From contig CAIMPQ010000104.1 of NCBI GenBank assembly GCA_903843315.1, forward strand, positions 1 to 17,339: a DNA stretch of 17,339 bases, in the 5' to 3' direction. This document shows positions 7,678 to 15,482 of the stretch, piece after piece. A program made the translations under genes and the position numbers. Source of the stretch: an uncultured beta proteobacterium (GTDB lineage: Bacteria > Pseudomonadota > Gammaproteobacteria > Burkholderiales > Burkholderiaceae). The notes beneath the pieces are model-generated. The model worked only from the letters and a program-made list of their open reading frames with translations. It searched no databases and was not told the DNA's origin. The number at the start of each line of letters is the position of its first letter. Position 1 is the stretch's first letter.

Positions 7678-8199
7678 GTGAACTCTTCGACAAACAATAT
7701 TTTTCTGATCGGCCTCATGGGCGCTGGAAAGTCGACCGTCGGTAAAGTGCTTGCCAAAAAACTAGGGCGGCGCTTTCTAGATGCTGACCATGTCATTGAA
7801 GATCGATGTGGCGTAAAGATTCCTGTCATTTTTGAAATGGAAGGGGAAGAAGGCTTTCGTAAAAGAGAGGCGCAGGTCATTCGAGAACTCACTTCAGAGG
7901 AAGATATTGTTTTGGCTACCGGCGGGGGCGCTGTTTTATTACCCGAAAATCGGGATGCGCTTAAAAATCGTGGGACTGTCATTTATTTGCACGCCAATCC
8001 CATTGAACTTTGGCACCGCACTAAAGGGGGCGAAGGACGGCCTCTTCTCCGAAATGGGGATGCCAAAAAAATTCTAGAAAATTTGTATACGGTTCGCGAT
8101 CCCCTCTATCGTGAAATTGCTGATCACGTGATTGAAACCGGCAAGCCCAGTGTCAATCAATTGGTCAATACCTTAATCATGCAGCTTGAACTTGCTTGA
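7678..8199 (+). CDS. aroK: Shikimate kinase
   Basis: Phosphorylates shikimate at the 3-position with ATP, the fifth step of the shikimate pathway, in the cytoplasm. The 173-residue length is normal. Visible motifs are the Walker A loop GLMGAGKST (12-20), DAD at 35-37 for Mg2+/shikimate binding, FRKRE (60-64), the GGG loop (82-84) and the lid motif GRPLLR (120-125). The start is GTG: an in-frame stop lies four codons upstream (7666-7668), there is no other start between, and the family's N-terminus begins right before NIFLIGLMGAGK. The purine stretch GAAGG abuts the GTG without the usual gap, so initiation may rely on reinitiation from the secretin stop 12 nt upstream. The aroK-aroB pair behind pilQ is a widespread arrangement. 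Confidence 0.96.
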   Translation: MNSSTNNIFLIGLMGAGKSTVGKVLAKKLGRRFLDADHVIEDRCGVKIPVIFEMEGEEGFRKREAQVIRELTSEEDIVLATGGGAVLLPENRDALKNRGTVIYLHANPIELWHRTKGGEGRPLLRNGDAKKILENLYTVRDPLYREIADHVIETGKPSVNQLVNTLIMQLELA

Positions 8200-8204
8200 A
8201 AACT

Positions 8205-9290
8205 ATGATGAAAACACTTGAAGTTGATCTCGGTACTCGCAGCTACCCCATTCATATTGGTACCGACCTTATTGATCAACCAAACTTATTTAGCGCTTGT
8301 GAAAAAGCGAGCTCAATTTATATCGTTACCAACACTACTGTTGCCCCCCTATATGCAGAGCGCCTCACAAAGACTTTAGAGAAATTGGGTAAGCCCGTCA
8401 GAACTATCATCCTGCCCGATGGTGAATCCTATAAAGACTGGAAAAATCTCCAACTCATTTTTGATGATCTCCTCAAGTTTGGAGCAGATCGTCAAACGAT
8501 GTTGGTCGCCCTCGGTGGCGGCGTCATTGGCGATATGACAGGTTTTGCTGCCGCTAGTTTTATGCGTGGCATCCGTTTTATCCAGGTTCCTACAACCCTG
8601 CTAGCTCAAGTAGACTCTTCTGTTGGCGGTAAAACTGGCATCAATCATCCATTGGGTAAAAACATGATTGGGGCATTTCATCAGCCTGTCGCAGTGATTG
8701 CCGATCTCAATACACTAAAGACACTGCCTCCACGCGAACTTTCTGCAGGCCTCGCGGAAGTAGTAAAACATGGTGCTATTGCTGATGCTCAATTTTTAGA
8801 CTGGATTGAAGCAAATGCTTCTGCATTATTAGGCTGCGATACAAATGCAATGGGGCATGCTGTTCTACGCTCATGTGAAATTAAATCGGCGGTGGTTTCT
8901 GCTGACGAAAGAGAGAGTGGTGTACGCGCCACCCTGAATTTTGGTCACACATTTGGACATGCTATTGAAGCCGGCATGGGGTACGGAGAATGGTTGCATG
9001 GCGAAGCCGTGGGCTGTGGAATGGTCATGGCTGCTGACTTATCGTGCCGTTTAAAGTACATCAGCAAAGCCGAATTCGACCGTCTCACCAAAATTATCAG
9101 CTCAATGAACCTGCCTATCGTGCCGCCAAAATTCGGTGCAGAACGCTATATGGAGCTAATGCAAGTAGATAAAAAAACGGAAGGCGGGAAAATCCGTTAC
9201 GTGGTCTTAGAAAAGATTGGTCAGGCACAGATCAAGAGTGTTCCTGATGCCCAAGTTATTGAAACCTTAACGGCTACTGGAGCGGCTTAA
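8205..9290 (+). CDS. aroB: 3-dehydroquinate synthase
   Basis: Converts DAHP to 3-dehydroquinate, the second shikimate-pathway step, using NAD+ and a divalent metal. From the chosen ATG the protein has 361 residues, typical of the family. The NAD loop GGGVIGD (104-110), substrate loop DSSVGGKTG (137-145), and metal ligands Glu185 (LAEVVKHG), His248 (NFGHTFGH) and His265 (LHGEAV) are all present. The frame can be extended to a TTG at 8196 that overlaps the aroK stop, but ATG at 8205 (or the next codon, 8208) fits the family N-terminus better. No clear Shine-Dalgarno is seen; translation is probably coupled to aroK. It ends 5 nt from the end of the convergent cyaY, with no terminator hairpin in the gap. 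Confidence 0.96.
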   Translation: MMKTLEVDLGTRSYPIHIGTDLIDQPNLFSACEKASSIYIVTNTTVAPLYAERLTKTLEKLGKPVRTIILPDGESYKDWKNLQLIFDDLLKFGADRQTMLVALGGGVIGDMTGFAAASFMRGIRFIQVPTTLLAQVDSSVGGKTGINHPLGKNMIGAFHQPVAVIADLNTLKTLPPRELSAGLAEVVKHGAIADAQFLDWIEANASALLGCDTNAMGHAVLRSCEIKSAVVSADERESGVRATLNFGHTFGHAIEAGMGYGEWLHGEAVGCGMVMAADLSCRLKYISKAEFDRLTKIISSMNLPIVPPKFGAERYMELMQVDKKTEGGKIRYVVLEKIGQAQIKSVPDAQVIETLTATGAA

Positions 9291-9295
9291 CACTA

Positions 9296-9679
9296 CTAGG
9301 ATTTAATCAATCCAATCTTGAGCGCCTGTCCAGCTTGTGCGCTAGCAAATTGAGATAAATCGCTCAAAAGCTCTTTCCCAGTTTTGGTATCCAACCATAA
9401 AGGTTGAGTCATAGTTCCTGCCCAACGGTAGTGATAGCCGCCAGACTTCGCAGCCACCCAAATTTCATGCAAAGGCGGCTGTGTATTCACCACAATCACG
9501 CTTTTATCCCTAAAGCGGATATTGATCACATTGCCGCCCTGGCGCTCCACATCTAAATCAAGATCAAATTCATCATCAGCAGCTTCTAAAGCTACTTCAA
9601 TGGATTGCAATAAATTGCTTCCCAATTGGTAAAACTGCTTGTCATCAATGGTTTCTACGCCTGAATTATTTGGATTCAT
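9296..9679 (-). CDS. cyaY: Frataxin-like iron-binding protein CyaY
   Basis: Bacterial frataxin that binds iron and modulates Fe-S cluster assembly at IscS. The acidic first helix (EAADDEFDLDLDVE) followed by the beta-sheet segment with QPPLHEIWVA and GGYHYRW is characteristic of the family. The frame can be read from an ATG at 9724, but that would begin 2 nt from the divergent lptM start. The internal ATG at 9679 has an AGGA seven nt upstream and gives 127 residues, closer to the usual 105-120, so it is preferred. Next to lptM-lysA in divergent orientation, a common arrangement in proteobacteria. A promoter would have to lie in the 47-nt gap or inside lptM. Confidence 0.93.
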   Translation of the reverse strand: MNPNNSGVETIDDKQFYQLGSNLLQSIEVALEAADDEFDLDLDVERQGGNVINIRFRDKSVIVVNTQPPLHEIWVAAKSGGYHYRWAGTMTQPLWLDTKTGKELLSDLSQFASAQAGQALKIGLIKS

Positions 9680-9726
9680 CCCCGAGTCCTGCATGCTATA
9701 TTCAATCATTCGTTTTAGAGACATTC

Positions 9727-9921
9727 ATGATAGCGATTCTAAATAGAGCACTCAGCATTACTCTCCTAATAGCCCTTGTTGGATGTGGGGTTAGGGGCCC
9801 TCTATATTTGCCCACTGTTCCGCCAGTTCCCCCCGCTCCTCTAGAGCCTGAACCTAAGGGCGCTCTCTATCCACCACAAACCCCGGCTACTACCGGTAAC
9901 CCATCATCGGTCAAGCAATGA
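9727..9921 (+). CDS. lptM: LptM-type small lipoprotein (YifL family)
   Basis: A 64-residue lipoprotein. A short signal peptide ends in the lipobox LVGC, followed by GVRGPLYLP, the hallmark of the YifL/LptM family, and a Pro-rich tail. In E. coli LptM binds the LptD/LptE translocon and helps LptD mature with correct disulfides, so a role in LPS export is expected here by family. A longer in-frame start at 9670 exists, but the ATG at 9727 has AGAGA about seven nt upstream and directly gives a proper signal sequence. The last four bases (ATGA) overlap the start of lysA, implying coupled translation. This lptM-lysA pairing is conserved in many proteobacteria. Confidence 0.9.
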   Translation: MIAILNRALSITLLIALVGCGVRGPLYLPTVPPVPPAPLEPEPKGALYPPQTPATTGNPSSVKQ

Positions 9922-11216
9922 CAAGTAAAGTAATTCCACTTCCTAAGCTATCTGGATTCACTGAACGGGACGGCAACTGGTATGCCGAAGAAGTACCGCT
10001 TGCAGATTTAGCGAAAGAATTCGGTACACCACTCTATGTCTATAGCAAAAAAGCTTTGACTGAGGCTTACCAAGCTTATGACAAAGCGTGTGTTGACAGT
10101 AAAGGTAAGCGTCGCGCCCGAGTCCACTTCGCTATGAAAGCCAATAGCAACCTTGCGGTAATTGATTGCTTCAAAAAGTTGGGGGCTGGCTTTGATTTGG
10201 TTAGCGGTGGTGAATTAGCCCGAGCTTTAGCCATTGGTGCAGACCCTGCAAGCTTGGTATTTGCAGGCGTTGGGAAATCTACATCTGAAATTGCTGCCGC
10301 CTTAAAGGCTGGCGTTAAATGTATTAACGTGGAGTCGATCGCTGAGCTCCATAACATTAATCGGGTAGCGACTAAATTGAGCTGCCGCGCGCCAATCTCA
10401 TTACGCGTCAATCCAGATGTAGATGCGCAGACTCATCCTTATATTTCCACTGGCTTAAAAGGCAATAAATTCGGCATCGCGTATCACGAGGTTTTAAAAA
10501 CATATCGCGCAGCGACCCAGCTTTCACAAATTGATGTTGTTGGTATTGATTGCCATATTGGATCGCAAATCACCACTACCGCACCCTATCTGGATGCCTT
10601 AGATAAAGTGTTAGATTTGGTTGAGCAACTTAAAAAAGAAGGTATCGTGATTCACCATCTGGATTTAGGTGGCGGCCTTGGGATTTCCTATGGCGATGAG
10701 GCTCCGCCCGATATTACGGAGTTCACTAATATCCTTTTGAACCATGTGGCAGAGCGCGGTTTTGCTCATCTTGATATTGTTCTTGAGCCCGGTAGATCCC
10801 TGGTAGGCAATGCCGGCGTCCTACTCACAACGGTTGAATATCTCAAGCCAGGTGCAGAAAAAAACTTTTGCATTGTGGATGCCGCTATGACTGAGCTCAT
10901 GCGCCCCGCTTTATATGAAGCCCATCATGGCATTGTTCCCGTTCAGACTAAGTCATCCAAGAGCTTGATTTATGACGTTGTTGGACCTGTTTGTGAATCT
11001 GGAGATTGGCTAGGAAGAGACCGCAGGCTCGCTGTCGAAGAAGGCGATCTTCTAGCAATTCTATCCACCGGTGCCTATGGTTTTGTGATGGCCTCTAACT
11101 ACAACACGCGCCCAAAACCAGCAGAAATTATGGTTGATGGAAAAAATGTGTACGTCATACGCAGTCGTGAAAATACTTCAGACTTGTTTGCTAGCGAAAC
11201 AATATTGCCGAGCTAA
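9918..11216 (+). CDS. lysA: Diaminopimelate decarboxylase
   Basis: PLP enzyme that decarboxylates meso-diaminopimelate to L-lysine, the last step of lysine synthesis; cytoplasmic. The 432-residue protein has an alanine-racemase-like barrel. The PLP lysine is Lys74 in HFAMKANSN; HIGSQI (His213), the phosphate-binding GGGLGISY (251-258) and EPGRSLVGNAG (290-300) follow. CESGD (359-363) supplies the active-site Cys from the partner subunit, and GAYGFVMASNYN (385-396) closes the C-terminal domain. The start overlaps lptM by ATGA. A strong hairpin terminator lies 23 nt after the stop. Nothing in the protein looks unusual. Confidence 0.97.
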   Translation: MTSKVIPLPKLSGFTERDGNWYAEEVPLADLAKEFGTPLYVYSKKALTEAYQAYDKACVDSKGKRRARVHFAMKANSNLAVIDCFKKLGAGFDLVSGGELARALAIGADPASLVFAGVGKSTSEIAAALKAGVKCINVESIAELHNINRVATKLSCRAPISLRVNPDVDAQTHPYISTGLKGNKFGIAYHEVLKTYRAATQLSQIDVVGIDCHIGSQITTTAPYLDALDKVLDLVEQLKKEGIVIHHLDLGGGLGISYGDEAPPDITEFTNILLNHVAERGFAHLDIVLEPGRSLVGNAGVLLTTVEYLKPGAEKNFCIVDAAMTELMRPALYEAHHGIVPVQTKSSKSLIYDVVGPVCESGDWLGRDRRLAVEEGDLLAILSTGAYGFVMASNYNTRPKPAEIMVDGKNVYVIRSRENTSDLFASETILPS

Positions 11217-11239
11217 TTTCTAAAATATTTAGACAATAA

Positions 11240-11266
11240 AAAACCCCGCTACATGAGCGGGGTTTT
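11240..11266. terminator. Bidirectional intrinsic terminator between lysA and the cytochrome c4 gene
   Basis: AAAACCCCGCT (11240-11250) and AGCGGGGTTTT (11256-11266) form an 11-bp perfect stem with a five-base loop. T-runs follow on the plus strand (TTTTGTTTTTC) and A-runs precede it, so it should stop both lysA transcription and, on the minus strand, the cytochrome gene ending at 11286. Confidence 0.93.
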
Positions 11267-11285
11267 GTTTTTCTTGCGAACTCAA

Positions 11286-12011
11286 TTAATGCAAGCCAGC
11301 CATGTAATCAGAAACAGCTTTCATTTCTTGATCGGAAAGCTTAGTAGCAATTATTGTCATCTGGTTGCTGTTTTTGCGAGTACCCTCACGGAAAGCGATC
11401 AACTGGGTATAGGAGTAGTCAGCCCATTGACCCCCTAAGCGTGGATACTGCGCAGGAATACCAGCGCCTGTTGGGCTATGGCATGCCGCACAAGCAGGAA
11501 CACCTTTTGCAGCAATACCGCCACGATAAATGCTTTGACCCAACTCAATAGTTGCTTTGTTTTGAGCAACACCCTCTGATGCAGGCTGCTTAACCAAGAA
11601 AGCAGAAATGTTCTGCATGTCCTGCTCAGTTAAAGTTGCTACCATGCCCATCATTACTGGGTTAGCACGACTACCATCTTTGAAGTTCTTTAATTGCTTG
11701 GTGGTATAGGCGGCATGTTGTGCTGACAACTTAGGCCATGTACCAACTGCGCTTTGACCTTTAGGGCCATGACAAGTAATGCAAGCAGTTACACCGCGGG
11801 TTGCATCCCCACTGGAATATAAAGCTTCACCAGCAGCCGCATCGGCCTTTGGCTTGCCCGGTACAGTGGCTTTAGCTTCAGCAGCAGGTGCCATTGGGGC
11901 AGCATCGGCAGCAATAGCTACGCCTGAGATACCAATCAGAGCGAAAATAGAGAAAGCCGCAAAACCAGCACGTAAGCTAGTTAATTTGGAGATTTGGGAG
12001 GTTTGACGCAT
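11286..12011 (-). CDS. Dihaem cytochrome c4-type protein
   Basis: Periplasmic electron carrier of the cytochrome c4 family, thought to feed electrons to terminal oxidases. The 241 residues begin with a signal peptide (cleavage near AIA-AD, residue 34/35) and an Ala/Pro-rich linker, then two similar class I cytochrome domains. Haem attachment sites are CITCH (77-81) and CAACH (174-178). Met residues in NPVMMGM (118-123) and NSNQMTI (214-220) are the probable axial ligands. AAGG lies eight nt before the ATG. The gene has its own terminator and diverges from engB across 115 bases. In other Burkholderiales, as I recall, cytochrome biogenesis genes (resB, ccsA) sit between this gene and lysA; they are absent here. 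Confidence 0.93.
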   Translation of the reverse strand: MRQTSQISKLTSLRAGFAAFSIFALIGISGVAIAADAAPMAPAAEAKATVPGKPKADAAAGEALYSSGDATRGVTACITCHGPKGQSAVGTWPKLSAQHAAYTTKQLKNFKDGSRANPVMMGMVATLTEQDMQNISAFLVKQPASEGVAQNKATIELGQSIYRGGIAAKGVPACAACHSPTGAGIPAQYPRLGGQWADYSYTQLIAFREGTRKNSNQMTIIATKLSDQEMKAVSDYMAGLH

Positions 12012-12079
12012 TATGTTTACCTTGGCAAAAATTCCTAAAAGTGTTTGGGCCCTGCATTTACAACCTTTTTACCCAACAC

Positions 12080-12095
12080 CATGAGATATTTCATG
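12080..12095. promoter_or_regulatory. 16-bp near-palindrome in the cytochrome c4 / engB divergent gap
   Basis: CATGAGATATTTCATG is a palindrome with one mismatched pair (positions 6 and 11). It lies between the divergent starts, about 15 bp upstream of a TACAAT (12110-12115) that could be the engB -10 box. It could bind a dimeric regulator serving either gene. No known operator consensus is recognised. Confidence 0.3.
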
Positions 12096-12126
12096 ATTTT
12101 GCGTGATTTTACAATAGCTTCTGGAC

Positions 12127-12795
12127 ATGTCTAAACTCTTTCAAGCCCGATTCGCCACCACAGTCAATGACACCCATTGCCTACCTGCCACTCCCCTGCG
12201 TGAAGTGGCCTTTGCTGGTCGCTCAAACGCAGGTAAATCCAGCGCCATCAATGTCCTATGTAATCAAAAAAGACTGGCTTTTGCCAGTAAAACGCCTGGA
12301 CGGACCCAACATATTAATTATTTCGGTCTCTTTTCTAAAGACGACCTTTTGGCCTATCTGGTGGACTTACCGGGCTATGGCTATGCTGCGGTCAACCGTG
12401 AGACTAAATACCACTGGAATGCCCTTCTAAGCGACTACCTGCAGGAGCGCGAGCAGTTGGTAGGGATGGTACTGATTGTGGATGCTAGACGAGGAATCAC
12501 GGATCTAGACGAACAAATGATTCAATGGTTTGTACCCACTGGTAAACCAATCCATATTTTGCTCAGCAAATGCGACAAGTTGAACAAGAGCGAGTGCAAA
12601 CACGCTCTTGAGTCCGTCAGAAAACAACTACAGCAATATGATCCGGCCCTTCCTGATGGGACGGGCGACTCTAAGCAACTTACGGCACAATTATTTTCAA
12701 GCACCAAGCGTATTGGCCTGGAAGAGGCAGATAATTTAGTTATTAAATGGCTATTTGAAGCAGAAACTCATGAAGAAGATGAAATCACCAGTTAA
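12127..12795 (+). CDS. engB: Ribosome-biogenesis GTPase EngB (YihA/YsxC)
   Basis: Essential GTPase that acts in assembly of the large ribosomal subunit. The 222-residue protein has all GTPase motifs: G1 GRSNAGKSS (31-39), G2 KTPGRTQ (55-61), G3 DLPGYGYA (80-87), G4 SKCDK (147-151, a variant of the usual TKxD) and G5 SSTKRIG (191-197). A polar insertion of about 15 residues (170-185) before G5 and an acidic tail differ a little from the shortest homologues. No Shine-Dalgarno is seen, and a TACAAT 11 nt before the ATG could make a very short leader. The 3' end overlaps hemB, suggesting an operon. Confidence 0.95.
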   Translation: MSKLFQARFATTVNDTHCLPATPLREVAFAGRSNAGKSSAINVLCNQKRLAFASKTPGRTQHINYFGLFSKDDLLAYLVDLPGYGYAAVNRETKYHWNALLSDYLQEREQLVGMVLIVDARRGITDLDEQMIQWFVPTGKPIHILLSKCDKLNKSECKHALESVRKQLQQYDPALPDGTGDSKQLTAQLFSSTKRIGLEEADNLVIKWLFEAETHEEDEITS

Positions 12796-13813
12796 TTCCT
12801 TGCTTAACTTTCCAGGGCATCGCCCGCGCCGTATGCGTCGTGATGATTGGTCACGTCGCCTCATGCAAGAAAACACTGTTTCCCCAAATGATTTGATCTA
12901 TCCGGTTTTTCTGCTTGAGGGGCAAGGCAAATCGGAAGCAGTTGCTTCTATGCCTGGGGTTAATCGCCTTTCATTGGACTTGCTGTTTCCAGTGGCGCAA
13001 GAGTGTGTAGATCTAGGTATTCCAGTTTTAGCTTTGTTTCCGGTTATTGATGCTGCACTCAAAACGCCTGATGGCAAAGAAGCATGTAATCCAAATGGCC
13101 TAGTACCAATGGCGGTGCGTGAACTCAAAAAACGGTTTCCTAATTTAGGCATCATGGCCGATGTTGCGCTTGATCCTTATACAAGTCATGGCCAAGATGG
13201 CGTGCTCGATGAGCTAGGTCGTATTCTCAATGATGAAACCACTGCGATCTTGGTCCAACAAGCGATCACTCAAGCTGAAGCTGGTGTTGATATCGTGGCG
13301 CCATCAGACATGATGGATGGTCGCATTGGAAAAATTCGGGAAGCACTTGAACAAAAGAAGTTGATTCATACACGAATCATGGCCTATTCAGCTAAATATG
13401 CCTCTGCTTTTTATGGTCCCTTTAGAGATGCAGTAGGTTCTGCAAAGAACCTGGGGAAGGCTGACAAAAAAACGTATCAAATGGATTGTGCTAATGGGAA
13501 CGAAGCTTTGCGAGAAGTTGCACTGGATATTAGCGAAGGCGCAGATATGGTCATGGTCAAGCCTGGAATGCCTTATTTAGACATCGTGCGTCGCGTTAGA
13601 GAAGAGTTTGATTACCCTACCTACGCCTATCAGGTGAGCGGTGAATACGCCATGCTTAAAGCTGCTGCACAAAATGGTTGGCTTGATCACAATGCCGTCA
13701 TGATGGAGTCTTTAATTGCCTTCAAGCGTGCTGGCGCTGATGGCGTTCTCACTTACTTTGCACTTGAGGCAGCACGCTTACTTAAAGCAGCAAAGCAAAC
13801 AAAAACTATTTAA
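12779..13813 (+). CDS. hemB: Delta-aminolevulinic acid dehydratase (porphobilinogen synthase)
   Basis: Condenses two 5-aminolevulinate molecules to porphobilinogen in haem synthesis. From the chosen ATG there are 344 residues, normal for HemB. Schiff-base lysines are Lys206 (MAYSAKYASAFYG) and Lys261 (MVKPGMPYLD). The metal region reads DVALDPYTSHGQDG, where zinc-type enzymes have cysteines, so this is the Mg2+-type enzyme seen in Pseudomonas and other proteobacteria. Starts at 12770 (ATG) or 12755 (TTG) are possible; none has a well-spaced ribosome site, and the GAAGAAG run before 12779 is very close. Any of them overlaps the end of engB, so translation is likely coupled. Its last 8 bases overlap the end of the convergent dsbD. 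Confidence 0.96.
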   Translation: MKSPVNSLLNFPGHRPRRMRRDDWSRRLMQENTVSPNDLIYPVFLLEGQGKSEAVASMPGVNRLSLDLLFPVAQECVDLGIPVLALFPVIDAALKTPDGKEACNPNGLVPMAVRELKKRFPNLGIMADVALDPYTSHGQDGVLDELGRILNDETTAILVQQAITQAEAGVDIVAPSDMMDGRIGKIREALEQKKLIHTRIMAYSAKYASAFYGPFRDAVGSAKNLGKADKKTYQMDCANGNEALREVALDISEGADMVMVKPGMPYLDIVRRVREEFDYPTYAYQVSGEYAMLKAAAQNGWLDHNAVMMESLIAFKRAGADGVLTYFALEAARLLKAAKQTKTI

Positions 13814-15482
13814 GCTCAGAAGTTTTCTTCAAGCGCTCAATAAAGCGCTGAGGTGGCATATAACCAATGACACGTTGGTCTTTTTGCTCTTGCGACTCTA
13901 AATTAAAAAACAAAATGCCTGGCGGCCCATATAAACCAAAGCGTTTTAAAAGTGCCTGGTTATCACGACTATTGGAAGTAACATCAGCTTGTAGTAACAC
14001 GAATTGCTTTAACTCCCTGCTAACTTCCGGATTGGCAAAAGTATTCACTTCCATTTCTTTGCAACTAATACACCAATCGGCATAAAAATCGAGCAGCACT
14101 AATTTTTTATCCTGCTTGGCTTTATTAAGCAGTGCATCAAGTTCGGCTGGAGAACGAATCACCACAAAAGATAGGTCGCCAACTTGATGTAGCGTCTGCC
14201 CATTAACGGTTGTTACAGAGCCAGGAGGATCATGTTTTTGGATCAATGGGGATGCGATCCAAGCGGCCGTAGCTACCAATAAAACACCTAAGGTACGTTG
14301 CAACCAAACCATCCAGATACCAGTTGATGGAATCAAAATACGCGCTTCGATGGCGATAAAGAGCAGTGGCAGCCCCATTCCTAGTGCCATCACAAACAGT
14401 AATCCGGCTCCTAGACTCATGGAACCCGTTTGGGCAATAAAAGCTAAAACACCTGCCAATGGGGCTGTAATACAAGGACTGGCGACTAAAGTGGAAATGC
14501 CCCCCAAGACAAAGGCTCCAAAGACGCTGCCGCCCTTCTGCCGTCCTGCCAGCCGGTCAATATGCTGATGCCATGCTTGAGGCAAACGCAGGTCATAGAG
14601 GCCAAATAAGCTGCCTGAGAGAGCCAAAAGCAATAGGGCAAATGCAGCAAGTGCAATTGGGCTTTGCAGGGCTCTTTGTACACTACCGCCCAGAGCTGCC
14701 ATCAGTACGCCTGCCAAAGCGTAAATCAAGGCCATTCCTAAAATATAAGAAAAAGCGAGAAGGCTTGCTCGTCTTTTCGATATTGTTTTACCACCCTGGG
14801 AGCCAAAAATGACGCTCGACAAAATGGGTAGCATTGGTAAAACACAGGGCGTAAACGCCAGGGCCAGGCCTAAAACAAAAAAGGCAAGAAACAAATATGC
14901 TGTAGCGGTGTTTTGTAAAAAACGACCTATAGCATTGACGTCATCTCGCTCACGCCATAGATCGGCTAAGTTAAATTCCGTTTGAGGATTTGCTGGCACT
15001 TGCACACCATCAAGCACTTCCGGTATTGGTGCAGCCTTAACACCAGGTGCAGCCAACAAAAACTTCAGAGTCATTGGCGGATAACAAATACCTGCCTCTG
15101 CACAACCCTGTAAAGTGACCTCAACATGAATAGGCTTACCAACAACGGGCTTGATATCAAGCAAAACCATGAAGGGCTGCTTATAAACTTGCAACTTTTT
15201 CTGAAAGGTTTCATCAAACTTTTCTACCCCAAGCGGCAATAAAGGCCTTATTTTATATAGCTTCCCAGTCTCTGGACCAGCATTAAATTGAAGTGAATCT
15301 TGATAGAGGTAATAGCCTTTAGCAGGCATCAACTCTATCTCAACTTGATTGGAATTTTCTATCCAAGTCGCCTCTACGCGAAAGGCTTTTTCTGGCGATA
15401 AGAAATCAGTTGCAGCAAATACTTGGACTGATATCAGCACAAGTAATGCAAAAATAGTTTTCAGAAGTGATTGCATTCTCAT
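13806..15482 (-). CDS. dsbD: Thiol:disulfide interchange protein DsbD
   Basis: Carries electrons from cytoplasmic thioredoxin across the inner membrane to periplasmic partners such as DsbC and the cytochrome c maturation thioredoxins. The 558 residues show a signal peptide (1-23), the periplasmic alpha domain with Cys127 and Cys133 (CAEAGICYPP), a membrane domain of about eight helices (195-410) holding redox cysteines Cys213 (FTPCVLPMLP) and Cys337 (ASPCITAP), and a C-terminal thioredoxin domain with YADWCISCKEME (Cys471, Cys474). All six catalytic cysteines are present. The ATG overlaps the cutA stop as ATGA; Met3 is an alternative start. The end overlaps convergent hemB by 8 nt and no terminator is seen. 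Proximity to a cytochrome c gene and hemB fits a redox/haem theme. Confidence 0.97.
   Translation of the reverse strand: MRMQSLLKTIFALLVLISVQVFAATDFLSPEKAFRVEATWIENSNQVEIELMPAKGYYLYQDSLQFNAGPETGKLYKIRPLLPLGVEKFDETFQKKLQVYKQPFMVLLDIKPVVGKPIHVEVTLQGCAEAGICYPPMTLKFLLAAPGVKAAPIPEVLDGVQVPANPQTEFNLADLWRERDDVNAIGRFLQNTATAYLFLAFFVLGLALAFTPCVLPMLPILSSVIFGSQGGKTISKRRASLLAFSYILGMALIYALAGVLMAALGGSVQRALQSPIALAAFALLLLALSGSLFGLYDLRLPQAWHQHIDRLAGRQKGGSVFGAFVLGGISTLVASPCITAPLAGVLAFIAQTGSMSLGAGLLFVMALGMGLPLLFIAIEARILIPSTGIWMVWLQRTLGVLLVATAAWIASPLIQKHDPPGSVTTVNGQTLHQVGDLSFVVIRSPAELDALLNKAKQDKKLVLLDFYADWCISCKEMEVNTFANPEVSRELKQFVLLQADVTSNSRDNQALLKRFGLYGPPGILFFNLESQEQKDQRVIGYMPPQRFIERLKKTSELK

Noticed and set aside
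9680..9724. N-terminal extension of CyaY by 15 residues to an ATG at 9724
   Set aside because: That start would sit 2 nt from the divergent lptM start and lacks a good ribosome site, whereas the ATG at 9679 has AGGA at proper spacing and fits the family length.
9670..9726. Longer lptM start at 9670
   Set aside because: The extra 19 residues precede a normal lipoprotein signal peptide and would mask it; the ATG at 9727 gives the expected layout.
10076..10411. Minus-strand open frame of 111 codons opposite lysA
   Set aside because: Antisense to a conserved enzyme whose frame is intact; composition is that expected of a shadow frame.
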